Below, piece by piece: positions 41,520-50,246 of a stretch of DNA of 64,000 nucleotides. Positions within the stretch are counted from its first letter, which is position 1. Each line of letters starts with the position of its first letter. The notes beneath the pieces are model-generated. The model was given only the letters and a program-made list of their open reading frames with translations. It was not told where the DNA came from and searched no databases. The stretch spans positions 105,019 to 169,018 of the forward strand of contig NZ_JAATJA010000001.1 in assembly GCF_011927665.1 (NCBI RefSeq), read 5' to 3'. Position numbers and translations under genes: made by a program. This DNA comes from Desulfobaculum xiamenense. Lineage in GTDB: Bacteria; Desulfobacterota; Desulfovibrionia; Desulfovibrionales; Desulfovibrionaceae.

Positions 41520-42373
41520 ATAGACACAAGCTTGCAGCGTCACTGCCGTGGAACGTGTTCCTGCTGACGGCGGGATCCTTCGTCTTCATCCTCGGGTTCA
41601 ACGGCATCGCCGTACACCACTCCTTCGTGCCGTCTGGACTGTACGGTTTCGCCGTCTTCAGTTCGTATGTGATGCCCAACATCGACACCAGCGTGTGGTA
41701 TCTGCTCTTTAATGGGCCGATCTTTCTGCTGGCATGGAAGGGCGTGGGGCGGCGGTTCTTCTGGTTGAACCTGTTCTGCATGGGTGTGGTCACCCTGCTG
41801 ACGGCAACGCTGCATCTTGATTTCGGCATCAGGGACCGCATGTGCGCGGCCATTGCCTCGGGCGCCCTCATGGGCGCCGGCGCGGGCATCATCCTGCGTT
41901 CCTACGGCGCTGGCGGCGGACTCGACATCGTGGCCGTGATGCTCCACCACCGTTACAACATCCGTTTCGGTGTGTTCTATTTTCTTATCAACGCCTGCCT
42001 GATGACGCTCGTTGCCTCGCGCTTCGAGCCTGATCTGGTGGTGGCGTCGCTGGTGGTGCTGTTCATCAACTCCGTGGCCACTGAGTATGCGCTGTCCCTG
42101 TTCAACCAGCGCAAGTCCGTGGTGGTGATGTCCGCCCGCTTCCGCGAGATTGCCGACAAGCTGACCGAGCGTGGCATGCGGGCCACCATCATCCGCGCCG
42201 AGGGGGCCTACTCCGGGCGCGAGGCGAACATGCTGTACTGCATCACGGACAATCTGCGTCTGAAGACCCTCGAAGGCCTTGTCTTCGACGAGGACCCGGA
42301 CGCCATCTTCATCGTCGAGAACACGTTCAACGTCTTTGGTGCGGACTTCAGCCCGCGCAAGGTGTATGAATAG
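41516..42373 (+). CDS. YitT/DUF2179-family membrane protein
   Basis: A 285-residue protein. About five to six helices in the first ~190 residues include LGFNGIAVHHSFVPSGLYGFAVF and GAGAGIILRSYGAGGGLDIVAVMLHHRYNIRFG (YitT signature GGxDI). The C-terminal ~90 residues are the soluble DUF2179 domain. GTG 41516 overlaps the eamA stop (GTGA). Function unknown in the family; coupling to an EamA exporter suggests a shared role. Confidence 0.87.
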   Translation: MNRHKLAASLPWNVFLLTAGSFVFILGFNGIAVHHSFVPSGLYGFAVFSSYVMPNIDTSVWYLLFNGPIFLLAWKGVGRRFFWLNLFCMGVVTLLTATLHLDFGIRDRMCAAIASGALMGAGAGIILRSYGAGGGLDIVAVMLHHRYNIRFGVFYFLINACLMTLVASRFEPDLVVASLVVLFINSVATEYALSLFNQRKSVVVMSARFREIADKLTERGMRATIIRAEGAYSGREANMLYCITDNLRLKTLEGLVFDEDPDAIFIVENTFNVFGADFSPRKVYE

Positions 42374-42392
42374 AGATTAGGCATAGTGGATC

Positions 42393-42434
42393 CTCCCTGC
42401 CGGATTCGTGATGGGGATCCGAACCGGCAGGGAG
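42393..42434 (+). terminator. Hairpin terminator after the YitT-like gene
   Basis: Perfect 11-base arms CTCCCTGCCGG and CCGGCAGGGAG around a 20-nt loop, 19 bp after the stop. Confidence 0.7.
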
Positions 42435-42519
42435 CCCACACTTTCCCTTTCTTGCCAACGAGCTTTCCGCTCGTCTGGTCCCTTCCTCTTCCCTCTTTCC
42501 TTTCGATTATCGGAATCCG

Positions 42520-42984
42520 TCAGAGCGCATCGTGTGGTGCGCCCACTTCGTTCGTCGCGTGCTCTGCGCCCGTGTTGTCACCGGCCGCGTTCTGCGTCGC
42601 CTTGACGAGCACGTCATGCATCGTGAACCAGTTCGTGAAGCCCAGTGCGGTGGGACAGAGGCGTGGCCCGTAATCCGGATGGTAGACCCAGCGCACCCAG
42701 AAGATGGTAATGCACACGATCCAGAACAATGCATCGTTTCGTAGAGATTTGTAGGCTTGGCGAAGGTGGGTGGCATTGGCTTCACCGTTGGAGAGGGGCC
42801 GTGCGGCCAGGCGGGCTTGGCTGACGAGGAAGGCGATGCATGCGGCATCGAAGAGCGCGGTCGGAATGCGCGTGCCCAGGAACATGACGACGACGCACAG
42901 GATCAGCGCGGAGGCGGTGTAGATTTTCGTAAAGAGCCAGTGCCTGTCACGCAGGGTGGAGAGGCGGGCGCATTCCTCGTTCAT
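42520..42984 (-). CDS. Small membrane protein next to BCCT gene
   Basis: A 154-residue protein with three likely helices (ASALILCVVVMFLGTRIP, LFDAACIAFLVSQARLA and LFWIVCITIFWVRWVYHP) and a hydrophilic tail. ATG 42984 (MNEECARLSTLRDRHW) is the best start; the frame upstream is low-quality. It follows the second BCCT gene by 128 bp and may be in its operon. No family recognised. Confidence 0.68.
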   Translation of the reverse strand: MNEECARLSTLRDRHWLFTKIYTASALILCVVVMFLGTRIPTALFDAACIAFLVSQARLAARPLSNGEANATHLRQAYKSLRNDALFWIVCITIFWVRWVYHPDYGPRLCPTALGFTNWFTMHDVLVKATQNAAGDNTGAEHATNEVGAPHDAL

Positions 42985-43112
42985 GGCGTATCCGGATGGC
43001 CGAGCAGTCGGGCTTGCGCCGGGCGGGGTGCGGATGTCGGCAGGCGGCGTGCCCCCCGGCGCGTGAGAGGTGCCTGCCGGACGCCATGCGATACGTCCGT
43101 GCGTATCGGTTG

Positions 43113-44801
43113 TCAAATAGATGTTTGGCGAACGGGCGGCGTGTCGGGCCTGCGTGCGGCGAGGTTTTGTGCTTGCTGCGCGGGTGCGTTCGGTCCTTGC
43201 GCATCAAGCTGCGCCACGAGGCGCTCCAGCTCGTCCAGCCGCTTCAGGCGTGGGGCGAGTTCGGGATACTTGAGGGCGACCGTGTCCTCGGAGCGCAGCA
43301 TGGCGGCCAGCGAGAGCAGCATGGGCACGATGACGACGATCATGAGGCTTCCCGCGATGTTGGCCCACGTCTTCATTGGGCCGAGCCCGCCGACGAGGAG
43401 CATGGAGCCGGGCAGCAGGGCCTGCAGGAAGGCCCAGAAGAAGCGGTGCGAAACGCTGGGATTGTCGCCGGGGCGCATCCTGCGCGTGCATGCGGCCGAG
43501 AGTGCGTAGGCCGAGGAATCGACGCTGGTGGCCAGAAAGATCGTGGAGAATACGCAATATGCGCCAAGCACCAGTGTGCCGCACGGAAGCGAGCCGAGCA
43601 TGGCCACCACGGCCTGCGCCGCTCCGGATTCGCGCAGGATGGCCACGCCGTCCACCGCGCCGGTAAGCTGCTGATGCAGGGCGAAACCGCCGAACACCCC
43701 GTGGATGAGCCAGCCCCCGAGAATCCCGGAGACCATCCCGAGCGATACGATCTGGCGCACGGTGCGCCCGCGCGAGATGCGGGCGATGAATAGTCCCATG
43801 AACGGCCCGTAGGAGGCCATCCACAGCGCGTAGAAGACCGTCCAGTCCTGCGGGAAGGTCCCGGACGTGTGTGGGTCCGTCCACAGCGACATGGCCGGGA
43901 AGTGGCTGAGCAGCTGGCCCACGGCGTTGGTGAAGTTGTCCACGATGAACAGCGTCGGCCCGGCGAAGAGACCGAAGGCCACCAGCGCGAGGGCGATGCA
44001 GACGTTCAGGTGGCTCAGCCGGGCAATGCCGCGCTCCAGCCCGAGGGCGACGCTTGCACTGAAGACGACGGTGCTCAGCCCGAGGATGCCGAACTGGAGG
44101 CCGAGGGTCGGTTCCACGCCCAGCGTACGCGAAAGCGAGTGGGCGATGATGGGCACCGATATGCCCATGACCGCGCAGTTGCTCCCCACGAGGCCGATGC
44201 AGAAGAAAATGTCGATGATCCGACCGGGCAGACCGTCCACCCGAGGGCCGAGGGCGTCGCGGCAGGCGGCGCTGATGCGCAGCACCGGGGAGTGACGCTT
44301 GTGGTGCATGTAGCAGACCGGCAGCGCGCAGATGACGTACCACGACCATGTCAGCGGTCCCCAGTGGAAGAGGACGTAGGTCGTGGCCCAGCCGTAGGCG
44401 TCCGCCGAGAAAGGTTCCGCGTGCATGGGCGGCGAGGACAGCGTGAACAGCGGTTCCGCCACGGCCCAGTACATGACCGCCCCGGCCACCCCCGTGCAGA
44501 ACATCATGGAAATCCACGAGAAGTCGGAGAAGGCAGGCTTTTCGTCCGCGCCGCCGAAGCGCACGTTTCCGTAGCGGCCAAATATGAAGTATATCGCCAG
44601 TCCCGTCAGCAGCAGGGTGCACCACAGAAAGAGCGAGCCGAAGTTTGTGGTGATGGCGCGGAACACGGCGTCGAGGGCCATGGCGCTGCGCTGCGGAAAC
44701 AGGATGAACAGCGCGCTCGCGCAGAGGATGACCGCCGCAGCAGGGAGGGCGATTCTCAGGTCCGCAGTTGGTGTGGATACTTTTGAGGCATGTGTGGACA
44801 T
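43113..44801 (-). CDS. BCCT-family transporter, second copy
   Basis: A 562-residue BCCT transporter resembling the one at 33512: MMFCTGVAGAVMYWAVAEPLFTL, LFHWGPLTWSWYVICALPVCYMHHK and FYALWMASYGPFMGLFIARISRGRTVRQI. The C-terminal ~60 residues form a charged tail with a likely helix (LKRLDELERLVAQLDAQ), absent from the first copy. Neither ATG 44801 nor ATG 44873 has a clear ribosome site; the shorter form is given. No CGACA-N4-TGTCG site is visible upstream. Confidence 0.9.
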   Translation of the reverse strand: MSTHASKVSTPTADLRIALPAAAVILCASALFILFPQRSAMALDAVFRAITTNFGSLFLWCTLLLTGLAIYFIFGRYGNVRFGGADEKPAFSDFSWISMMFCTGVAGAVMYWAVAEPLFTLSSPPMHAEPFSADAYGWATTYVLFHWGPLTWSWYVICALPVCYMHHKRHSPVLRISAACRDALGPRVDGLPGRIIDIFFCIGLVGSNCAVMGISVPIIAHSLSRTLGVEPTLGLQFGILGLSTVVFSASVALGLERGIARLSHLNVCIALALVAFGLFAGPTLFIVDNFTNAVGQLLSHFPAMSLWTDPHTSGTFPQDWTVFYALWMASYGPFMGLFIARISRGRTVRQIVSLGMVSGILGGWLIHGVFGGFALHQQLTGAVDGVAILRESGAAQAVVAMLGSLPCGTLVLGAYCVFSTIFLATSVDSSAYALSAACTRRMRPGDNPSVSHRFFWAFLQALLPGSMLLVGGLGPMKTWANIAGSLMIVVIVPMLLSLAAMLRSEDTVALKYPELAPRLKRLDELERLVAQLDAQGPNAPAQQAQNLAARRPDTPPVRQTSI

Positions 44802-45064
44802 GTCGGATGCGGGTGGTGTCTGTGCCGCGCGAAATAATGGCGAGTGGCGGCGGTTGCGGCGAATGTGCGCCATGTCACAATGTGGGCCAGATCGGGTTCT
44901 AGCCCATTTGGAACGATCTCGCCAGTGGGAGCGGTGCTTTTTGGGAAAAAGTCCGCATCTTCGCGGATTTTCATAGGAAAGCAGCGCCGTGCGGTGAATG
45001 GAAAGGGCGGCGGACCGTGTGGTCCGCCGCCCTTGGCGTGCGAAAGGTGTTGCGCGCGGTGGCG

Positions 45065-45337
45065 CTACAGGGAGCTACGCAGCTTGTCCCGGCCGAAGTC
45101 CGTTATCGCGTAGCGGACGAGGAGGCGGCCATCCGCGTCGACCTCGGCCTCGTCATCGCGGACGATGCCCACGGCCTTGAGGGACTGGAGATGGCTTTCC
45201 ACCACCTCGCGTGTGAACTGGCGTTCCGTTCCGTAGAGCGGGCGCAGTTCATCCATGAGTTCCAGGCTGTTGCGCGGGTGTCCGTCGGTGAGGTTACTCG
45301 CGATCATCATGCGGAAGGGCGGTTTCATATTGAACAT
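45065..45337 (-). CDS. Small winged-helix-like protein
   Basis: A 90-residue protein with features of a winged helix: helices around NSLELMDELRPLYG and FTREVVESHLQSLKAVGIVRDDEAE, then a strand pair ADGRLLVRYAITDFG. It may be a DNA-binding regulator or adaptor. It starts 15 bp after the DMT transporter stop and has AGGAGAGCC before its ATG, so it belongs to that sigma-54-driven unit. Confidence 0.72.
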   Translation of the reverse strand: MFNMKPPFRMMIASNLTDGHPRNSLELMDELRPLYGTERQFTREVVESHLQSLKAVGIVRDDEAEVDADGRLLVRYAITDFGRDKLRSSL

Positions 45338-45352
45338 GTCCGGCTCTCCTGA

Positions 45353-46354
45353 TTAGGCGACGTTACGCAGGTTGGCGATTTCCTTGGGATTGCCGACAAC
45401 AAGTACCATGCCGATGGTGATGACCACCGCACCGGCGATGAGATTGCGGGTGATTTCCACGTCGGTGAGCAGGGCGCTGAACAGGATGCCCCACAGGGCG
45501 TAGGTGATGTTCATGGCCATGGCGCGGCTCACGCCGGTCATGTTCATGGCCCTGTACCACAGCAGGTAGCTGCACGAGCCAAGGAAGGCCGCGCCGACGA
45601 GGATGAGCCCCGAGGTGCTGGTGAGCGCGCTTGAGAGCACGATCCACCCGCCGAGCAGGGGCAGCATGACGAACAGGTAGAAGACGCCGGAGACGATCTG
45701 GTAGATGTTGAGCGCCACGGTGGGGTCGATGAGGTCCATGCCGTAGGTCGCCAGAACGCCTTCCGAACCCCAGCCGATAGTGGCCAGCAGGGCGATGCCC
45801 AGCCCGAGGTAGAAATGGTCGCTCACACCGCTTTCGGGCGGCGTGTAGCCGATGATGAAGGCTCCGGCGATGCACAGGCCAAGGCCCAGCCACGCGCGCC
45901 GGGAGATGCGCTCCTTGAGGAAGATCATGGCCAGCACCGAGGCCACGGCGGGATACAGCGATGTGATGGGCATCACGTAGGCCGGTCCGGCCAGCTTGAG
46001 TGCCACGAGGTAGCCGCCCATACCGATGGGGCCGCCGCACAGCGCGCCGAGGCACACGAATCGGCCGGGCTTGCTGAAGATGCTGCGGCCCACCTCGCGC
46101 AGGCGTCCCGTCCGCCAGTTGTAGGCCAGTGTCCACAGGGCCGCCGTGCAGTCATGCATGCACGACGCCGTGAGCGGGGCGAGCAGCCACAGGGGAGAAT
46201 CGGCGAAGGGAGCCAGCGCCAGCGCCATGCCGAGCACCACGCCTTCGAGGCCCCAGATCATTCCCGACCCGAGTGCCCATGCCAGGCCCTTCTTTGCAAA
46301 GGCAAGATCGTGCCGCTCCTTGAGCTGCGCGATGGTTGCGCTTGTTGTCATCAT
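45353..46354 (-). CDS. DMT-superfamily (EamA-like) transporter
   Basis: A 333-residue ten-helix transporter: LAWALGSGMIWGLEGVVLGMALAL, GPIGMGGYLVALKLAGPAYVMPITSLYPAVASVLAMIFLKERIS (EamA signature with the terminal KER) and a second repeat with MNMTGVSRAMAMNITYALWG. ATG 46354 is preceded by GGAG and is chosen over 46399. A near-consensus sigma-54 promoter lies 67 bp upstream on the same strand, with two activator palindromes beyond. Confidence 0.86.
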   Translation of the reverse strand: MMTTSATIAQLKERHDLAFAKKGLAWALGSGMIWGLEGVVLGMALALAPFADSPLWLLAPLTASCMHDCTAALWTLAYNWRTGRLREVGRSIFSKPGRFVCLGALCGGPIGMGGYLVALKLAGPAYVMPITSLYPAVASVLAMIFLKERISRRAWLGLGLCIAGAFIIGYTPPESGVSDHFYLGLGIALLATIGWGSEGVLATYGMDLIDPTVALNIYQIVSGVFYLFVMLPLLGGWIVLSSALTSTSGLILVGAAFLGSCSYLLWYRAMNMTGVSRAMAMNITYALWGILFSALLTDVEITRNLIAGAVVITIGMVLVVGNPKEIANLRNVA

Positions 46355-46420
46355 TGCTTCGAGCTCTCCGATGTTGAACGTGAGTGGGTGCGTTTGCACA
46401 GGGAGTATCCGCGAAAAGCT

Positions 46421-46436
46421 AGCATCCTTCGTGCCA
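46421..46436 (-). promoter_or_regulatory. Sigma-54 promoter of the DMT transporter gene
   Basis: Minus strand TGGCACGAAGGATGCT, with GG and GC at the -24/-12 spacing. It is identical at 15 of 16 bases to the element at 39951. Transcription would start near 46410. Confidence 0.75.
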
Positions 46437-46510
46437 ATGGCCGGAAATGGTGACCGGCGGGAATGGCGGTTGCAATGGTTTGAGAAATGAGTAACAAGGT
46501 TCCCTGCGAG

Positions 46511-46526
46511 ACGACAGAAATGTCGT
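46511..46526. promoter_or_regulatory. Activator palindrome in the DMT/activator divergent region, copy 1
   Basis: ACGACAGAAATGTCGT: six-base perfect arms around GAAA, 75 bp from the sigma-54 promoter. Confidence 0.75.
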
Positions 46527-46569
46527 GATAATTCTCACTAAACCCTGTGGCGCAAGGGATAATGCCATG

Positions 46570-46585
46570 GCGACAGAAATGTCGC
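46570..46585. promoter_or_regulatory. Activator palindrome in the DMT/activator divergent region, copy 2
   Basis: GCGACAGAAATGTCGC: six-base perfect arms around GAAA, 21 bp before the activator start codon. Binding here could repress the activator gene itself. Confidence 0.75.
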
Positions 46586-46606
46586 GAAACACGACAGGAT
46601 AGTTCG

Positions 46607-48085
46607 ATGGACAACAAGAGCTACGAGGAACTGCGGAAGGAATGTGACGAATTGCGCATTCGGATGCAGGAATTTCATGATATTCGTCGACGCCTGCAAC
46701 AGAGCGAGACGCGGCTGGCGCGGCTGCTCCATAACCTGCCGGGCATGGCCTATCGCTGTAGAATCGACGCCGACCTTAACAATACGCTCGAATTCGCCAG
46801 CCGGGGCAGTTTGGAACTGCTCGGGTTCACGCCAGACGAGATGGTGCGGGACAACTGGAACACCATTGAGCGCATGACCCATCCCGAGGACCTTTCGCGC
46901 ATTCAGCAGGAGGCGCGCATGGCCATTCTTGAGCATCGCCCCTACCAGCTCATGTATCGGGTGACCATGTCGTCCGGCGACATAAAGTGGATATGGGACC
47001 AGGGCGAGCCGGGGTATGACGAAAATGGCGTGCCCCAGACGCTCGACGGCATCATCCTCGACGTCAGCGCCCAGAAGCTACGTGAGGTTGAGCTGAAGCA
47101 GGAAAACGAGCGGCTGCGATCGTCTCTGAAAGGCCGCTACCGTTTCGGCGACATTGTCGGCTGTAGTGACGCCATGCAGCAGGTCTACAGGCTGGTCATG
47201 AAGGCCGCCGAAAGCGGCACAAATGTCATAATTTATGGCGAAACCGGCACGGGTAAGGATCTCGTCGCGCGGACCATCCACGACCTCAATACACGCGACG
47301 GAAAGTTCGTGCCGGTCAACTGCGGCGCCATTCCCGAGCAGCTACTCGAAAGCGAGTTCTTTGGTCACAAGCGCGGGGCGTTCTCCGGCGCCAACGCGGA
47401 CAAGCCGGGACTTCTGGCCGCGGCTAACGGCGGCACGCTGTTCCTCGACGAGGTTGGTGAATTGGACCTTAATCTTCAGGTCAAGCTGCTGCGTGCCCTC
47501 GAAAGTAAGCAGTATACCCCGGTCGGCGAGACGGTGCCGAGGCGTTCGGATTTCAGGATCATCGCCGCCACGAACCGCGACCTGAAGGAAATGGTTCGCA
47601 AGGGTGACATGCGTGCGGATTTCTTCTACCGCATCCACGTTCTGCCGGTGACGGTGCCGCCCCTGCGCGACCGACGTGAGGATATTCCTCTGCTCATCGA
47701 CCATTTTCTTTCACGGCAGGGTGGCGAGGGTGGACGGACCACCATTCCCACGGCCGTGCGCATCGCCCTTGAGGATTACGATTGGCCGGGCAACGTGCGT
47801 GAACTTCAGAACGTTCTGGATCGTTACGTGGCCTTCGGCGAGATCAACTTTTCGGACGTGCGCCTTACGGAGGAAGCCGTGCTGGCTTCCGCGGCGACGG
47901 CGGGTCTCGTGACCGTGGCGGAACCCGACTGCTCCGGAACCCTCAAGGATGCCGTGGAGCGTCTGGAGCGGATCATGATCGTGAAGGCGCTCGAAACATG
48001 CCGCTGGCGGCGTAACGAGGCCGCAGACATACTCGGTCTCAACATCAGGACCATGCAGCGTAAGATTCGGCGTTACGGCATCTGA
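46607..48085 (+). CDS. PAS-domain sigma-54-dependent transcriptional activator
   Basis: A 492-residue enhancer-binding protein. An N-terminal coiled coil (about 5-40) and a PAS domain (about 40-155) lead to the AAA+ core: Walker A GETGTGKD (211-218), the sigma-54 contact loop as GAFSGA (258-263, Ser for the usual Thr), Walker B GGTLFLDEVGEL (275-286), and WPGNVRELQNV. The C-terminal Fis-type helix-turn-helix is ALETCRWRRNEAADILGLNIRTMQRKIRRYG. No receiver domain, so the PAS senses a ligand directly. ATG 46607 follows AGGAT. Two palindromes just upstream are its likely sites. Confidence 0.93.
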   Translation: MDNKSYEELRKECDELRIRMQEFHDIRRRLQQSETRLARLLHNLPGMAYRCRIDADLNNTLEFASRGSLELLGFTPDEMVRDNWNTIERMTHPEDLSRIQQEARMAILEHRPYQLMYRVTMSSGDIKWIWDQGEPGYDENGVPQTLDGIILDVSAQKLREVELKQENERLRSSLKGRYRFGDIVGCSDAMQQVYRLVMKAAESGTNVIIYGETGTGKDLVARTIHDLNTRDGKFVPVNCGAIPEQLLESEFFGHKRGAFSGANADKPGLLAAANGGTLFLDEVGELDLNLQVKLLRALESKQYTPVGETVPRRSDFRIIAATNRDLKEMVRKGDMRADFFYRIHVLPVTVPPLRDRREDIPLLIDHFLSRQGGEGGRTTIPTAVRIALEDYDWPGNVRELQNVLDRYVAFGEINFSDVRLTEEAVLASAATAGLVTVAEPDCSGTLKDAVERLERIMIVKALETCRWRRNEAADILGLNIRTMQRKIRRYGI

Positions 48086-48105
48086 TCCATTGTCCATTAT
48101 ACATG

Positions 48106-48140
48106 AAAGCCCCCGCAGGCAGTGCCTGCGGGGGCTTTTT
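48106..48140 (+). terminator. Intrinsic terminator after the sigma-54 activator
   Basis: AGCCCCCGCAGGC pairs with GCCTGCGGGGGCT around loop AGT, followed by TTTT. Confidence 0.92.
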
Positions 48141-48212
48141 GTCTGTGCGGCAGAGTGCGCGGTCAGCGGATATGGCAGAAATCCGAAGCGGCAACTCCGT
48201 GCGCTGGCGACG

Positions 48213-48656
48213 CTATGCGTGCATCGGCGCGGGGCTGTCCATGTGCGGACGGGCACCCACGAGGAGAGCTGCGCGGTCGGCGGCGCTTCGGCCCTTGGGG
48301 CTGTTCAGAAAGCCCTGCCGGAGCGTGTCGAGCAGTTGGGGGGTGTTGCAGGGCATGGAAAGAAAGCCGTCGGCACCCTTCAGATTGCGTAGCATGGCGA
48401 ACTTGTTTTCGCCTGCCAGAACGACCACCGCGGTTCTCGGGGCGCGTTCCTTCAGATTGGAGAGGGAGCTGCGGGTGCACAGGTTGGGCGTGTCGGAATC
48501 GATGACGACCGCGTCGACATACTCGGGCATCTTGTCGAGCGCCTCGGTGCAGCTGGAGGCGGTGAGCACGTAACAGCCCGCCTGACGGAGCCGATTGGAC
48601 GCCTTGCGGGTGGAGTAGGGGTCTTCGATTACGAGTACGGAAAACATGTTGCGCAT
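48213..48656 (-). CDS. Stand-alone degenerate receiver-domain protein
   Basis: A 147-residue response-regulator-like protein: VLVIEDPYSTRKASNRLRQAG keeps the acidic pair, and DAVVIDSDTPN keeps the phospho-acceptor Asp. The Thr/Ser of strand 4 is Ala (VVVLAGE), and the conserved Lys of strand 5 is Met (FLSMPCN), so normal phosphorylation signalling is unlikely. There is no output domain. The gene is monocistronic. Confidence 0.75.
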   Translation of the reverse strand: MRNMFSVLVIEDPYSTRKASNRLRQAGCYVLTASSCTEALDKMPEYVDAVVIDSDTPNLCTRSSLSNLKERAPRTAVVVLAGENKFAMLRNLKGADGFLSMPCNTPQLLDTLRQGFLNSPKGRSAADRAALLVGARPHMDSPAPMHA

Positions 48657-49547
48657 GGGATTACCTCATTGGAAAATTTTTTGTGAAAAATTTAACGCGG
48701 CGTTGGTCGCTGTATATATCGTCCCAAAACGGCTTTGCGTTCAAAATGGACTGTCTTCCGTATGACACAAATGCCGTTCGCAATGCTTTTTGTATGCAAT
48801 GCTTATGTATTTTTTGTGTTCTGCATTGCAAGATCGTCTTGTAAAAGATCGTTTCGTCAAGCAAAAATGATCATGTAAGAGTGTATTTGCTCGATTTTGT
48901 ATTGCGTGTCAAAACTGTCGCCGCGCTGACATTGGATACTTATCGAGTTTTGACGCGAATGATGTCTTGGCAGGTAAATGCCGTTGGTGTGCTGACGTGT
49001 GGGGGAATTGCCGATGCAAATATGCTGTTGCACTAAAGATAATGAAGCGACTCAAGAGTGTGATTTCGGATTGAATGTGCGATGGAGTTCGCAAAGGATA
49101 CATACATTGCAGAATGCACATTGTCTTTGTGCAAGAGAATGTCGGCCATATGACATGTTTTCTGTTTTCATCAATTTGTGATCTCATGCCATAAAATATG
49201 GACTTGGCGTGAATAGGAAAGGTTTTCGGATAGTTGGGTATGACGAAAATCTTGTCTTGCGAAGATTTTCTCATTCGGATAAACACAGACCCCCGACCGG
49301 AAAGGCAGGGCTGCATTTTTCGGGGACGAGTGGCTTAAAATTCCCGGCTGGTCGAGCAAAATGGACGGGCAAAGGCTGAATGCCCCGAAATGCTTCCGGA
49401 ATTAGGGATTGATAACTTGTCCAGGGTTTGGCACCATTTGAAGCCGTGAACTTGTTCAGGCTTTGGCACCGCGCTTCGGAAGGCTGACCGAAGTGGACGA
49501 GGCCGGATACGAGGCAGGCGAAAAATGAGCCGAGGAAGGCATCCACT
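48657..49547. other. AT-rich gene-free region upstream of cooA
   Basis: About 890 bp. 48660-49250 is clearly more AT-rich than the rest of the window and has no frame with coding character or ribosome site. The last 140 bp holds a 22-bp direct repeat, listed separately, and the cooA promoter region. Confidence 0.65.
49414..49470 (+). repeat. Tandem 22-bp direct repeat upstream of cooA
   Basis: Copies at 49414-49435 and 49449-49470, 35 bp apart, share AACTTG, CAGG and TTTGGCACC and differ at two of 22 bases. The copies are about 78-134 bp upstream of the cooA start and may be activator sites. Confidence 0.6.
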
Positions 49548-50246
49548 ATGATTACGCATACGAGTATGGCGCCCATGAACATGCTGGAAGTTCTCGAAAG
49601 CCCTGAGCATTCGGACTTTTCCCGTATGTTTCGCGAACGCAGGTTTCTGAAGAACAACATGATCTTCACGCCCGAAGAGGCTGGGAACCAGATCTTTGTG
49701 GTCAAGCGTGGGCGGATTCGCGTGTTTCTCGCCGACGAGGACAAGGAGTTCAATCTCGCCATCCTCAAGGAAGGAGACGCGTACACCACGCATACCCGCG
49801 CATCCCTTCAGGCCCTGACGGACACGACGATTCTCGTCTCCGAGATGCAGACCTTCGGGCGGCAGGCCGCCGACAGCCCCTATTTTTCTTTGGCGACGCT
49901 CACAGTGCTTGGCGAGCATCTGCGCAATACGCTGAACATCATCAATCGCCTCGCCTTCAAGGACATCAAAATGCGTCTGTGTGATTTTCTCCTGCAGGAA
50001 GCCCGTGACAAGGGCGAGGAGAACCGCGCTGGCGTTGTTGTCTCGACAGGATTGTCCGTGAAGCAGATTGCGGATTTCGTCGGTTCGACGCGGCAGACCG
50101 TATCCACGCTGTTGAACGAGATGCAGAAGGATGGTGTGCTGACGCGTTTGAGCCGTGGAAAGTACGTGATCCACGAGCTTGGCGAGCTTGAAAACGGTGC
50201 ATCGTCCTCGCAGCGGCCTACCATGGTTCGTCGCCGCGCGGACTGA
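49548..50246 (+). CDS. cooA: CooA-like CO-sensing Crp/Fnr-family regulator
   Basis: A 232-residue regulator. The N-terminal cyclic-nucleotide-type fold carries the CooA features: IRVFLADEDKEFNLAILKEGD and the proximal-ligand segment AYTTHTRASLQAL. His82 matches the heme ligand of Carboxydothermus CooA, while the Cys two residues earlier is Thr80. The C-terminal HTH is LSVKQIADFVGSTRQTVSTLLNEM. It should bind heme, sense CO in the ferrous state and switch on the hydrogenase operon. GAGGAAGG precedes ATG 49548; ATG 49566 would remove residues of the expected N-terminal ligand arm. Confidence 0.87.
   Translation: MITHTSMAPMNMLEVLESPEHSDFSRMFRERRFLKNNMIFTPEEAGNQIFVVKRGRIRVFLADEDKEFNLAILKEGDAYTTHTRASLQALTDTTILVSEMQTFGRQAADSPYFSLATLTVLGEHLRNTLNIINRLAFKDIKMRLCDFLLQEARDKGEENRAGVVVSTGLSVKQIADFVGSTRQTVSTLLNEMQKDGVLTRLSRGKYVIHELGELENGASSSQRPTMVRRRAD

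Noticed and set aside
44801-45064. Sigma-54 control of the second BCCT gene
   Set aside because: No CGACA-N4-TGTCG palindrome and no -24/-12 match in this gap.
48661-49316. Small minus-strand frames in the AT-rich region
   Set aside because: No ribosome sites, no coding bias, no recognisable features.
49425-49480. Sigma-54 promoter for cooA at the TTTGGCACC elements
   Set aside because: The -12 GC is absent or at the wrong distance in both copies.
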